Shown piece by piece: positions 10,535-22,104 of a DNA stretch of 64,000 nucleotides. The stretch comes from Fusarium oxysporum f. sp. lycopersici 4287 (Eukaryota > Ascomycota > Sordariomycetes > Hypocreales > Nectriaceae): positions 4,352,402-4,416,401 of the forward strand of contig NC_030989.1 in NCBI RefSeq assembly GCF_000149955.1, read 5' to 3'. Under the pieces are notes generated by a model. The model made no database searches. It saw nothing but the letters and a program-made list of their open reading frames with translations, and was not told where the DNA came from. Positions within the stretch are counted from its first letter, which is position 1; the number at the start of each line of letters is the position of its first letter. A program made the position numbers and the translations under genes.

Positions 10535-11514
10535 ATGTTTCTACGGCCAAGAACGTTGCGCGTACTGCGCGGCGTGTCGCAACAACATGTGAGAGCTTTT
10601 GGCTTCTCCAGTTCTTCCGGAAACTCGCCAATGTCACCAATGGGCAACATTCCCATGCCCTACATCGAGGAGTCGTCGGTAAGCTACCTGAGTCCAATCT
10701 GGTACCTTCGCGCAGCTAACAATTCCAGGCTGCCGGAAGAAAAACATGTTTGTTCGGATTGGTGTCGCAAATGGTTCAAGAAGCTGATGGGTTATAGGGG
10801 ATATCTTTTCCAAGCTACTACAGGTGAGGACAAGCTCTAGCCATCGAGCTATCGTTACTAATAGTTCTAGGAACGCATCGTCGTCCTAAATGGTGAAGTT
10901 AACGACTACATGTCCGCTTCGATCGTGTCACAGCTGCTTTGGCTCGAGTCCGATACCCCCGATAAGCCGATCACGATGTACATCAACTCTCCTGGTGGTT
11001 CCGTCACCTCAGGTAGGTTCGCTCAACAACCAATTCACAATCGAGACTCACAAGAAGCACAGGAATGGCGATCTACGACACAATGACATACATCAAGTCA
11101 CCAGTATCAACAGTATGTGTCGGCGGTGCTGCGTCAATGGCCGCCATCCTCCTCGCAGGAGGTGAAGCAGGCAAGCGATTCTCTCTCCCCCACAGCTCGA
11201 TCATGATCCATCAACCACTCGGTGGTACTCGAGGCCAAGCATCCGATATCATGATTTACGCAAACCAGATCCAGAAGACACGGGAACAGTCGAATAGAAT
11301 CATGCAGTATCATCTCAATAAGGCAAAGGGTCATGAAAAGTATTCTCTTGAGGAGATTAATGATCTGATGGAACGGGATAAATATCTGTCGCCGGAAGAG
11401 GCTTTGGAACTCGGAGTTATCGATGAGATTTTGACGAAGAGACCTGAGTCGGAGCAAGAGAAGAAGGAGAAGGAAGAGAAGCAGGGAGGGGCTGATACAC
11501 CCCAGACGAGTTGA
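10535..11514 (+). CDS. clpP: ATP-dependent Clp protease proteolytic subunit, mitochondrial
   Basis: Five exons: 10535-10678, 10729-10747, 10798-10823, 10871-11012 and 11063-11514, giving 260 aa in one continuous frame. Exons 2 and 3 are only 19 and 26 nt; together they encode [15 protein letters not shown], which matches the conserved ClpP block before ERIVVLNG. The N-terminus ([20 protein letters not shown]) is a basic matrix-targeting sequence. Catalytic Ser lies in GGAASMAA, His in MIHQPLGG, and Asp in the [11 protein letters not shown] segment. ClpP forms a tetradecameric serine protease chamber fed by ClpX. The C-terminal tail is charged (EKKEKEEK). Some yeasts lack ClpP, while filamentous fungi commonly have it. 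Confidence 0.95.
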
Positions 11515-12327
11515 GGCTTGGACCTTTGGGTTGAAGATGTATATTATTGCTAACAAGCGTTTATGAAATACATTCCCGGGTTTGCTTCTGAACATTCATT
11601 CTTGAGACTGCACCCACGCTCAGGCTCTTCTCTTATATTCAAGAGCAGTGACCCCAGGTACTGGTCCTGGAACCAAACCTCTCACCAGGAGTCAAATCCC
11701 AAGTATAATAAACATACATTCCTACGTATTTAACCACGAGGCGTAACAGGATAACCATATACCAATGTCTTAGAGAGCGATGCATCCCTGTCAGAACACT
11801 TCAATGATCCTAGGGAGGAAAAGTCACGGTGCAGGGTAGCTTCAATGTTTGCACTCCTCTGTACAGAAAACGCACCCTTGGATACTACTCTATCTTTTCT
11901 CAAATTTGAAGCAACAAATGTGTGATATTTTGTTAAAAATGATATCACGGTTGCTGTGCTCTTCGACATGGTGCACAGCGGCTGCTGTGGAAGTTCGCCT
12001 AATACAACGAATCCCACGCTGGAGAGGATTGTGGCTGTCTATTCAGTTTGTTGGCAGCGAGAGGAAGCACTCGCCATATCTGCCAACAGGTATTCATTAC
12101 CAGACATGGGCACCAGGCTATTTAATGTTCGTGTTGTTCAAGTTCGGCCGATAAAGAAAGACAGAGTTCATGAGAAGATTTGAGTTGAACCAAGGTTCAT
12201 GCTATATACTGACTGTCCACCCACTTATAGATCTTGTGTGGCAGCATCCTCTAACCAATCTTTGTACGTAGAATCGTAGATACGCTCTCAATATATGTAC
12301 TCTTTGAAAAGTCACCAATTCGTTTGT
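11515..12327. other. Intergenic, convergent 3' ends
   Basis: Between the stops of clpP (plus) and the alpha-galactosidase (minus). AT-rich, with only short frames and no recognisable gene. The 813 bp are more than two 3' untranslated regions need; I see no repeat or RNA gene. Confidence 0.5.
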
Positions 12328-13720
12328 TTAGTTGTGGTCGATGCGGAAGACCGCAACATCGTGTGTCTGCAAGTTGGCTGAGACAGTCTTGCCCTTTCCT
12401 TTAGCACCAGTCAGAAGCTCAGTCCACGAGTACTCCATATCCTTAAGTCCTGGAACGTCCTTGAGGTTCAACTGAGTGTTCAAGTTGCCTTTGCTAGCGA
12501 CGATGGCGACAACTGTTCCGGTTGAGATGGGCCCGGACCAGTAAGGGTAGATCTCGCTGCTTCCCTTGGCGGGAGTGTTGGGAGGAGTGAAAGGCACAGC
12601 AGGCTTGGAGAGCGAGTCTTGGTTGACGGCGAGAAGGCCCTGGAGCATAGTTAGTAGATGTTTTCAGCGGCTGCGAAAGTGGTTGTAGGTACCTTGTTTG
12701 TGATCAACTTGACCTCATCGCTGTTAAGCTTGGTCATGTCTGTTCCGAGAATGATAGGGGACTTGGTAATACACCAGATGGCAAAGTGTGTTCGCTCCTC
12801 AGCAGGAGTAAGAGCACCGTTGGCAAGGATCTAGGTTTTGGTCAGCCCCATACTCACTCAAAGCCGAGGTAGGGTCAAGACTCACCATCATATCGAGATC
12901 ATTGTAGTGTCCTGGTACAGTGTACTTCAGGATAGGTGCCGCCTGGTTAGCAATACGGACAACATCCGCCCATTTGCCCCAGTTGTCCTGGCTCATTCGC
13001 CACATGTGTCCAACCTGAGCACCCCAAGTCCAAACCTCATCATAACCCCAGTTGCAAAGCGAATAGAGGATGTCCCTTCCTGTAGCGCGAAGGAGATCCC
13101 TCATCTTCTCATATCGAGGCCTAGAGCTAGGAGCTTGGTTGTTGGGGCATGTCTGGATATCGGCACCGTTGCCTGTGTTGCAGGGTGTGTAACAGTTGTC
13201 GTACTTCCAGTAGTCAACACCCCAGCTGGCAAGAAGATTTGCGTCTTGCTGCTCGTGGCCTTGACTTCCTGGATAACCTGCGCAAGTCTTGGCTCCGCCG
13301 TCACCATAAAGACCGAACTTGAGGCCCATTGCGTGGATCTCATCGGCGACTGGCTTGATACCTCTTGGCCACTTTGCAGGGTCAGGAACAAGATTGCCCT
13401 TGGAGTCACGCTGCTTTGTAGACCAGCAGTCATCAATGTTGACGTATTGGTATCCAGCATCCTTGAGACCAAGGTTGATAAAAGTCTTGGCTGTAGCAAG
13501 GGCAACTTTCTCGCTGGCTGCGTTACATTGTCCTTGATTCTGGCTGTAGTGTTAGTGACTAACACATGTTATGATAGACTTGGGAGGAGCCCACCCAGCC
13601 GTTCCAGCCAAGAGCAGGAAGCTTTCCAACTTCACGAGTTTGAAGATGATTTCGTGAAGGGACAGCCGTGGCTAATCCGGCCAGAGCCACGACACCGAGA
13701 GATTGAGTATTGAAGAACAT
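12328..13720 (-). CDS. Secreted alpha-galactosidase, glycoside hydrolase family 27
   Basis: Releases terminal alpha-1,6-galactose from melibiose, raffinose-type sugars or galactomannan. Four exons (13595-13720, 12886-13539, 12693-12830, 12328-12639) with introns of 53 to 55 nt give 409 aa, typical for a short GH27 enzyme. A signal peptide (MFFNTQSLGVVALAGLATAVP) is followed by a short propeptide ending near LQTR. The GH27 core opens LPALGWNGW and continues VNIDDCW, GLYGDGGAKTCAGYPGS, then YWKYDNCY (nucleophile Asp by family), WRMSQDNW (probable acid/base Asp) and GHYNDLDMM. The C-terminus is a beta domain ending VAVFRIDHN. No carbohydrate-binding module is visible. The splice GGCTGG|GTGGGC is chosen because it restores the GWNGWNQ block. 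Confidence 0.95.
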
Positions 13721-15194
13721 CGTAAAGACACCAGAGCTGTGATTGAGTATGTACAAGATATCAACTGAAAAGGCACTGGAAACATGTTTCTTAAATACAC
13801 TTGACCCATGAACATGATCGTCTAATTCCGTTACGGCACTTCATAATGCTTGAGCTGCCGGCTAATAAGACAACCGCTGGTTAAACTCGTATAAGTCGAT
13901 ACCTCCACAAAAACAAGTCCGGGGAAAGTCTCAGATCGGAATTGATCAACAAATCACACGACGCCCAACTCCTATTAATTGGCGCGGCTCATCGCCAACT
14001 CCCGTTTTCCCCAGATGGAAAAATGAACTTCTTTTACCGCTTCAGCGTTGGTGATCCACCGAGGATCAAGCCGAGTACTACCTTCCTCTGCGTGGCGTAT
14101 TTGAAGTCGTTCGATGAATTGAATGGTGCTGTTCCAAAGTGAGGTTGATGATTGAATTTGCGGGCCAATCGGAGGTGTAGCTAGTATTTCCCTACTGGGT
14201 TGAGGATTAGCGAAACCTTTTGGTGACCCTTTCATAAGCGGACCAAACATGATGTAAACTTAAACAACCTTGTTGAAACAGTCGATTCAATGCGTTTTTC
14301 TCAGGTCGGATGAACTGTTACTACCTGGTATGTTTCTTCTTAATCGAGACGTGTGCAGGGTAGTCGGGATGAACGTGCCGGTTGAGTGGTGCGGATCTTG
14401 GGTAAACAGAAACATTCAGCTGATGATATTCGGACCGACATTACAGCTGAAGTGCGGAACAGATACAGAAAGAACACATTCTTAGGACCTTGATGGCGAT
14501 CATTGTGATCAATAGAGACATAGGCTAGAGAAGAGGTGAAGACGAAGCCAACCAGGTGAAGAAGAGAGATCTCGAGATAGTTCACCAAGAGTATCAACCG
14601 ATCGCATGATCAAGGGTGTCTGCCCACCCGGCTGCAATTGTTGCTCAGGCTAGCTGAGAGCGACTCAGAGAGGCAAATTGCAGGAAACGGAGACATGCGG
14701 TTTCGAAACATACTCATGGATAGTCTAAGGTATAGAGTCTCAGGTTACTTACACAACGAACCTTAAGGGGGGCCTATAGAGAGATAGACAAACTAGCTAG
14801 GCCGGCAAATCGTCCTTATCATGACAAAATGAAATATCATTTGTAACAGACTTGGGCAATCATAAGTAAATATCAGTCATCCAAAATATCTTCAGCTAAT
14901 TATTCATGACTTTATTTCCTAATCAGGCAATTAAACAGCTCCTCCAAGCCTCAGTAGTCAGGTCTAGCCTCTCATGGTGTTTTCCGACAAGCTCGGCATT
15001 CAAAATTGTTCCTGACGTCAGATTCGAGACCGTTCATATTGAACCCCACCAAAAAAAGTGCCCCGCGTACCCCTCCGCTTCCATGATGGCGGACCAGACC
15101 TTTAAATAATTGCTCCCTGAAGATCTTCAAGACCGATCAGCAGAAAAATTATTCTCCCTCCTCTTCATATCTCGTTGGTGCGAAATATAGCAGA
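13721..15194. other. Intergenic, divergent promoters (alpha-galactosidase / DUF89 phosphatase)
   Basis: 1.47 kb without a supported gene. Small frames lack gene-like character. The only clear motif is a perfect CRE palindrome at 15013-15020. The region from about 14700 to 14940 is AT-rich. Confidence 0.55.
15013..15020. promoter_or_regulatory. CRE palindrome TGACGTCA
   Basis: Perfect 8-bp ATF/CREB-type bZIP site about 175 bp before the DUF89 phosphatase ATG. Sequence match only; use is inferred. Confidence 0.4.
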
Positions 15195-16871
15195 ATGGAG
15201 CACGACACCAAGACCCGTATGTGCTTCTCGACTCTTCCTTCGAACGCGACTGACTCCGCCGACAGCCCAATACAAAACGAGCGATCCTACCTCGTTCGCC
15301 AGTGAATCCGTCAAGAGGCGATGGCCTGTAATTCTGGTTAGACTCCTGGATGTACCGCGCGCAAGGCACTCTCTAACTCTCAACTAGACCCAAGGAATTG
15401 ACGATGTCTACCGCGCCGTTACCAAGACCAGTGATCCCGAGAAACTAGCGGAGGGCAAGAAGATTATCGAGCAACTCGCCAATCTCAAGTACGAGGTTGA
15501 ACATGACCGAAAGCTCAGGTACGATATACTTGTGTCGCGCACAGAAGAACACCACGGCTGACTGCGTAGTCCCCTCCCCGACGATGGATTCACGGAAGAG
15601 ATCGAGACATATAACAAGGAGCTTGAGGCTCTTGGCCCCGATGCTCACTGGTACGATGTACCATGGCTGTTCTCCGAATGCTACCTATACAGGTAAGTCC
15701 ATGTGACAAGAACTCTCTCTACATGCGCCGCTCACAATATTCAGACGCATCGCGGCCATGTTCCGCATGACCGAACACTGGAAATCCTACGATCTTTTCG
15801 CCCGACAAAAGATGGACACATTCCGATCATCAAGACCCGCCGTTCTCGAGCTCGCTAGCAACTATAGACAATTAGTTGAGCAGCTCCGCGCTGATAAGGA
15901 CTCAACACATGATCCTAAAGCTGAGAAGACTCTGTTCCAGGAGATGTTTGAGATTTGCCTTTGGGGAAATGCCACAGACTTGTCACTCCTTACAAACTTG
16001 ACATATGAGGATATACAGAAACTCCAGGGTTCTAAGGCTCGTAAGGCGGCTGAGAAGAACATCTTGGTGAATGATCTTCCTAAGGCGTTTGACATTCTCA
16101 AGAAAGCGCAAGCTGAGGGCAAGAAGGAGCGTCGCGTTGATATCGTCCTCGACAATGCTGGCTTCGAGTTGTATGTCGATATGATTCTGGCCGGGTATCT
16201 TCTCTCGGCTGGTCTCGCCACACAAGTCGTCCTACGACCCAAGTCCATCCCTTGGTTCGTCTCCGACGTTGTGCCCAGCGATTTTAGTGGCTTGTTGAAC
16301 GCTGTTGCCAACCCTCGTGCTCTATACGACACACCATCAGAGGATGAGGAACTCCAAGGCAAGAAGCCTGAGCCTCTATCTGAGGATGGCGAGAAGGACC
16401 TTAAGTTCCTATTCCAGGAGTGGGCTACGTTCCATGCTGAGGGACAGCTTATGCTCCGCCCTAACCGATACTGGACTTATGGCGGTAGCTTCTGGCGATT
16501 ACCCGCTGAGAACCCTGAGTTGCATGAGGAGCTCAAGGAAGCCGAGCTTGTCATCTTCAAAGGTGACCTGAACTACCGCAAGCTCGTCGCTGATGTAAGC
16601 AACCTCCATCTTGTTTGAAACCAATGCTGACTTGTGACAGGCTGCTTGGCCCGCTACCACACCTTTCGTCGAGGCTCTCGGCCCCATGGGTCCCTCTTCA
16701 GGTGTCAACGTCTTGTCCTTGCGAACTTGCAAGGCCGATGTTGTCGTTGGTCTTCCGGAGGGTAAGGATGAGGAGTTGAAGCAACTGGAGGGCGGCGGTG
16801 GCGATTCTGGTGCTCGAAAGTGGGCGTGGAACGGAAAATGGGCTGTTGTGAACCTGTCTCAGGGTCATTAG
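15195..16871 (+). CDS. DUF89/ARMT1-family damage-control metal phosphatase
   Basis: Six exons: 15195-15216, 15266-15336, 15388-15518, 15570-15692, 15745-16594 and 16641-16871, giving 475 aa in one frame. Family enzymes (yeast YMR027W, human ARMT1) are Mn/Co-dependent phosphatases acting on damaged or excess sugar phosphates such as fructose-1-phosphate. Visible family blocks: N-terminal TSDPTSFASESVKRRWPVIL, central LDNAGFELYVDM (metal-binding Asp-Asn), KGDLNYRKL (metal-binding Asp) and a C-terminal CKADVVVGLPEG with a Trp-rich end (KWAWNGKWAVV). No signal peptide, so cytosolic. The first exon encodes only MEHDTKT plus one base; the start is chosen because the spliced frame runs directly into the conserved N-terminal block. 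Confidence 0.92.
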
Positions 16872-17287
16872 AAGGGGCGAGCGACGGTTCATTTTGTTGA
16901 TATGATTATAGATGTTTAGACGTATAAAACACTTGATAGAGAACATATACCGATTCTCTTGGACAATATCCCTTCACTGCTTTCAAGTTGGGGTAGCAAC
17001 AGACACGAAGGGTTCTGTTTCTTCTGCTTCTGCTTTGTTCAAGTTTTACTGTGTTCAATCTACACGCACGTGTTATAGGACTGTTTGCGATCAGATGATA
17101 CCACCAGAGATACAGATCAAATTGAAAATGACGAAAGAAGCCTATTCGGAGCAACGTTTTACGAACAGGAAGTCAGGCTCGATTCATAGCCCATGATCAA
17201 CGACCAGGACAACCCCAGACTTGACGCTACCAAGTCCCTTTTCGATATCGAATATGCCGTTGAGAAATACGCGTCACAGTGGTATTC
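16872..17287. other. Intergenic, convergent 3' ends
   Basis: 3' sides of the DUF89 phosphatase (plus) and the small unknown gene (minus). No gene or repeat seen. Confidence 0.5.
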
Positions 17288-17699
17288 TTATGTTGACTTC
17301 TTGTCCTTCTTCGCTTCCTCCGAGGCCTTTCGCTCTCGCTTCGCTTCTATCTGTGCGACGATGTCGGCGTGGATAGAGCCGGGCGTACGAGCACCACTAT
17401 TGCGAACGCGATCCTGAAGGAACCTTTTAGTCTTTAGTCTCTAAACCTTTGAACTATAATACCTGATCGAGCGCAAGACGCCCATCGTCATACGTCGGAC
17501 ATACTTCCGCGTTGGGTTGTGCGGCAAAGCACTCCTGTTTAGAGACCAGGGACTGGGGAGCTTGATCAGGCGAAGTTAGCTGAAGGATGAAGATGATGCG
17601 TGAGGGAGACGAACGGTTTGATGTGCCTTGAAGAGGGCCTTCGCTTTTAGTAGTTGGGGAAGAAGCTTCCCACTGGTTAAGCACTTCTTGAGTAGGCAT
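17288..17699 (-). CDS. Small unknown charged protein, 120 aa
   Basis: Two exons, 17463-17699 and 17288-17413, joined by a 49-nt intron (donor GTATTA, acceptor CCTTCAG), give 120 aa. The frame extends upstream to 17723 only through a TTG, so the ATG at 17699 (MPTQEVLNQWEAS) is used. The first half is Ser/Pro-rich with two Cys; the second half has GARTPGSIHADIVAQIEAKR followed by a highly charged Lys/Glu tail ending DKKST. I recognise no domain. The clean splice and composition shift support a real gene. Function unknown; it faces the regulator gene at 18581 with an 881-bp shared upstream region. Confidence 0.55.
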
Positions 17700-18580
17700 G
17701 ACGAACGACTTGAGGTGTTTCAATCTTTGTTAGGATAGGTCGATAGAAATGGAGGGTTGTGTTGGGAAATGAGGATAATTAGGTGGTTGAGTCAAGAGGA
17801 TGAAGTTATAGCAAAAACGAAAGTCAATTGATTTTTAACCCTTCACATGAAACCTGACGTCACATAGATGCACATTGAGTTACAGAATGCGGCAAATCAT
17901 GTGCAAGTTTTGAAAGTCATCGTCGTTGTATTTGTGCGACAGAAAGAACGAGCCGCGAAGGCTGTTATTGGGTTTCGTTGAACTCGGTGTAAGTCTGGCT
18001 GCTCCAAGATGAGGCATTCAGTGGTCATAAACCAATGGTTAATTGGTATCATTAGAAAGAGTTGAGAAATACCACTGCCCAATTTAGCCATCTCAGACCT
18101 TTGTGTAAGTGAAGCTCTTTCTCATAGCCAACTCCCGGTCTGAACTTAAGATATGAAGTCTACCTGAGAGTCTGTCCCGACAGCTTGGGTGGATGCCAGA
18201 ATGACTTAGCAGGTCCACTGTCGTCAAACTTGTCACTCGGCACAAAAGACGGTGCGACGAGTTATCAGAAGATGCAAAAAGTTTAGTTTAACATGAACTA
18301 TCCGATATTCTCTTTTTATTCCATTCTGGCGATGATAATACTTTAATTAGATCTTTGATCTCAAGAAAGAGGTACCTGAGCAGTTCCTTCTCTTTGTCGC
18401 CCGGGACACGGGTTCCTGATCTTCTGGAAGGCGCCCCGCAAATGCAAATGCAAACGGAGCTCTTCCGCGTCAGGTGACGGATTTAGGCTCCTCATCTTGC
18501 ATTATACATCAACTTTAATTGACCTGATCAGCCATTATAGCATCTTTGACCGTTAATGACTTCAGCGGCGAGACGTCATA
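17700..18580. other. Intergenic, divergent upstream region
   Basis: Lies between the small minus-strand gene and the Zn2Cys6 regulator. It holds the CRE palindrome at 17855-17862 and a GACGTCAT half-palindrome at about 18573-18580, right at the regulator start. No open frame is supported. Confidence 0.5.
17855..17862. promoter_or_regulatory. CRE palindrome TGACGTCA
   Basis: Second perfect CRE in this part of the window, 156 bp upstream of the small minus-strand gene start at 17699. Sequence match only. Confidence 0.35.
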
Positions 18581-20492
18581 ATGGACATGAACAGTGGACG
18601 ACCTCTCATTCCTCGCCTTCCAAGCGGTGTATCTCCTCAAAACCACAGCCCATCAAATACAAGACCTGCGACCTCGGCTCGACGACAGATCCGCTCACGC
18701 GAGGGATGTTTAACATGCAAGTATGTATAGAATTTGTATCACCTGACTTCAAATCTAATCAATTTGAAGGAGGAGAAAAGTCAAATGTGATGAGCAAAGA
18801 CCACGATGCTCTCATTGCGAGAGACTAAATATGGAGTGCAAATGGCGACCTCAGCAACGATCAGGAGTTCAAAGGAGACAAGCGCCTTCCACCGAAGTCC
18901 CTGATCAATCTATCGAGCAGCACCTATCACCAAATTTCGATACATCACCGGGGAGCTCAGTATTCCAACCAGGAAACGCAGTTGATGAAGTCTTCGATTA
19001 TGCAAGTTTCATGTGGGACTACGGTGATTTTTGGCAACACGCCTCACCAGAGACACAGCAGCATCAGGGGTTGGAAACAAACATGTTGGTAAGACGAAAC
19101 TATTGACTACATCTACGCGGGCGGTGCTGACACGAAAAGGCGGCTCAATCGCAGATCACATTCCCTGACAGGACAGCTTTTGCGACACCACTTCCAGCGC
19201 CCTCACTGACACAGAGCAATGGTAGTCGGGACCAAGATACTACGGATGGAAGTGCTAAGTTGATGGAATTCTTCGCCAGCTCCGTCAATCCCCCTATCAT
19301 CGCTGAGGTCGAGACTCAGAAGAAATGGGTGTCCATGCGACAAGCTGTTGTCGAAATGGCAAGCATTTCTCCCATGGTGCGACACGCGATCATGGCCTTT
19401 TCGAATTTACTTCTTTCTCGACGCGATGGGAACTGGACTATGAGCGATGAGGATCACTATCAGCGAGGCGTTACCGAGGTCGCGAGCCATGACGGCACAT
19501 CAATGTCGGAACACAGCCCTGCACGCGAATACCTTCTCGCAGCATTATTCTTTCTCAGCTATATCGATATCTTGGAGAGTCGTCTCGATGCTGCGCACTC
19601 AAATCTCAAGCGCGCATATACGCTCTTCCAAAGTAGTAATAAGCACGGCCTGACAGCGGTAGAGAAGCAGTTGCTTCTTTGGATTCGACTTCTTGATGGT
19701 CGGGCGGTGACGGCTGGTGGCTCTGGTCTTTTTCTCACTAAAGACGACGAAGTTCTTTTGGTAGAAGCATCACCCGCGAGTTTCGATGGTGAGCCTGAAG
19801 AAGTTTCGAAAGATCCCACTGATGACATTGAGGACGTGTTGTTTCAAGTATTGTATCAACCTGGGGTTGTGTTCTACCAAAAAGTCCAAAGCTTCATGGG
19901 GAGGATATCCAAGATAGACCCCTGGCATCGTTCTCGAGGGACGGTCGAAGACGAAATCGAAGTCATGAACATCGGTACGGTTATAGCGGCTGATTTGCGA
20001 ACTCTATACGAACACCGTCCACCATTGATGGACTTTGCTGTGGCAGGCAAGCTAAAGGAGCCTCACGTCTCGAAGCATCTAGCTTTTGTCATCACACGAG
20101 CATTTCGAACGTACCTGTCAAACTATTACGCAAGCAAAGTCCACCTCCACCGAGTTGCGTACAAGAACCTTCCCCTGACCAAGGAGGCGTCTGAGGCGTT
20201 GGACCAGATCCGAAATCTCGCTAGACAAATTGTGGCGGACTTGGACCCTGAGGATACGCTCCCCGTCAACATGCTCTGGCCGCTGCTGATGCTGGGAGTT
20301 GAAGAGCAAGATGCCAACGAAAAGGCGTGGATAAAGACTCAAATTCTCAGAATGGAGAAGGTTGCTGGCAACGCGCGCATCACGGCGCAAGTGTTAGAAG
20401 AGGTTCAAGCTCGACAAGATGCTGCCAAGGCACGAATGGATATCCGGGCCGTGATGCATGCCGTTTTCAACTCATGCTTTGCCATTGTCTGA
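18581..20492 (+). CDS. Zn2Cys6 transcription factor, Upc2/Fungal_trans_2-like
   Basis: Three exons (18581-18720, 18770-19088, 19140-20492) give 603 aa. An intron splits the zinc cluster; joined, it reads CLTCKRRKVKCDEQRPRC followed by SHCERLNMEC, i.e. CX2CX6CX6CX2CX6C, preceded by basic residues. A Gln/Ser-rich linker (about residues 75-155) leads to a long helical domain starting near LMEFFASSVNPPII, with MVRHAIMAFSNLLLSRRD and later helices as in the Fungal_trans_2 group (sterol-uptake-regulator type). Nuclear DNA-binding regulator. It is followed on the same strand by an aldolase and an MFS permease, so control of that pair is plausible but inferred. The ATG at 18581 begins MDMNSGRPLIPRLPSG. 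Confidence 0.9.
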
Positions 20493-21079
20493 GTTATTTG
20501 AGACATGATCGGCTTCTAACGGCTTGCTTTCTGGAGGAGCACGGAACATCGCCAATGGATTACCACCAATGGTCGCTCACCAACCTTTCTGCAACTCCAA
20601 GTACAATTTAGCTTCGCATATGCATCCGGCATATCGGGACGAACTAGTTCACATGGCTCATGCCACTAATATCATGCGACATGGCATGGATTGCTTCTCT
20701 TGTTCTTCAACAGTTCGCGCTGACGGTCGGCTCGATGCCCCACCCACACTCGTCGAGCCGATCGGATGTGGCTGTCTCCAACTTCCCCGCATGATGCTAA
20801 AGTGGATGAAGCTGGGGATGGGTCTTGGTACTTGGACGAACCGACAAACCATCATGGTCATGAATTCCATAGATCCCCGCATGGGACGTGGCATGATACC
20901 CATGGATCCGATGGGGGCAGAAAGAATATCCCCACAATGTCGGAGTGTGGAACAAAACCCTCCCCATTGATCTTGAGGCGATTGATCATCTTCTGCTCTG
21001 ATCTTGTTCTTCATTCTTCATTCCAACATCTTGTGATCTGAACAAGCAGTATCCCAACATCTAATCTCAATTATTCACA
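20493..21079. other. Intergenic, regulator 3' side and aldolase promoter
   Basis: 587 bp. A 148-codon frame crosses it, but it starts at a non-ATG codon and its Met/His-rich product looks random. ATGG-containing words recur between about 20680 and 20930. No gene supported. Confidence 0.5.
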
Positions 21080-22104
21080 ATGGGCTCAATCGCGACAACG
21101 AGCAAGTCATTCCCTGGCGGAATTCACGTTCCCTCTCTGACTTGGTTTGCCAATGATGCCAACCAAGAGATCGACTGGGACGTACAAAAGAAGCATATCG
21201 AGTTCTTGATAAACTCTGGTCTTGACGGAAGTATGTTCAGACGAATGCTTCACATGAACCAAACTAACAAACTGCAGTCGTTATTGCTGGAACAAACGGA
21301 GAGGCCGTCACACTCTCAGCCGCCGAAAAGTCACAGCTCGTCCGAACCACTCGAGAGCTCGCAGTCTCCCTCGGCCGTCCCGATATCACAATCACATTGG
21401 GCACCTCATCACAAACCACACGAGATGCCATCAACGAGACAAAGCTCGCCAAGGAAGCTGGCGCCGACTTTGTCCTCGTTCTCACTCCCAGCTACTTCCA
21501 CTTCGCTATGACACAAGATGCCATCGTGGCTTTCTTCGAAGAGCTTGCCGAGGCGAGCCCTGTTCCCGTCGTCATCTACAACTTCCCTGGCGTTGTCGCT
21601 GGCCTTGACGTCAACTCAGAGATGCTCGAGCGCCTGGGCCAGCACCCCAACATTGTCGGCGTGAAGTTGACATGTGGTGGTATCGCAAAGGTTGCTCGCA
21701 TAGCAGCTCAGTTCAAGTCCGAAGACTTCTTTGCTCTCGCTGGACAGAGCGACTGGCTCGTTCCCGCTCTCTCTGTCGGAGGCACAGGCACCATCACCGG
21801 TGTCGCGAACTTGTATCCCAAGACCTGTCTGCAGATCTATGATTTGTACAAGGCTGGCAAGACAAAAGAGGCTGAAGCTGCACAGCTTGAGCTGGCAAAG
21901 ATGGAATGGGGATTTGCCAAGGGTGGTATCAACGGTACCAAGTGGATTGTTGCTAAGCTCCGAGGATATCCTCTCGAGAGTTGCCATTGCAGACGACCTT
22001 ATCCTAAGTATAGCGATGAGAGTAAGCAGGAGTGGATTTACAAGGTTGTTGAACCTTTGTCAGCTGTTGAGAAGGGTCTTGGTAAGAGGGAGGAGAATAT
22101 CTAG
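21080..22104 (+). CDS. DapA/NAL-superfamily pyruvate aldolase (2-keto-3-deoxy sugar acid aldolase type)
   Basis: Exons 21080-21230 and 21278-22104 (47-nt intron, branch ACTAAC) give 325 aa. Class I (Schiff-base) aldolase barrel: IVIAGTNGEAVTL (Thr-rich loop), VIYNFPG with the catalytic Tyr, GVKLTCGG with the Schiff-base Lys, and GGTGTITGVANLYP. Family members split or join pyruvate with an aldehyde; fungal homologues include L-threo-3-deoxyhexulosonate aldolase of galacturonate catabolism and 4-hydroxy-2-oxoglutarate aldolase. Fungi make lysine by the aminoadipate route, so dihydrodipicolinate synthase activity is unlikely. The C-terminus has a CRRPYP segment like sugar-acid aldolases. Flanked by a Zn2Cys6 regulator and a sugar/quinate-type permease on the same strand, it looks catabolic. 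Exact substrate is not readable from sequence. Confidence 0.88.

Noticed and set aside
20524..20970. 148-codon frame between regulator and aldolase
   Set aside because: Starts at a non-ATG codon, Met/His-rich random look, lies in a promoter.
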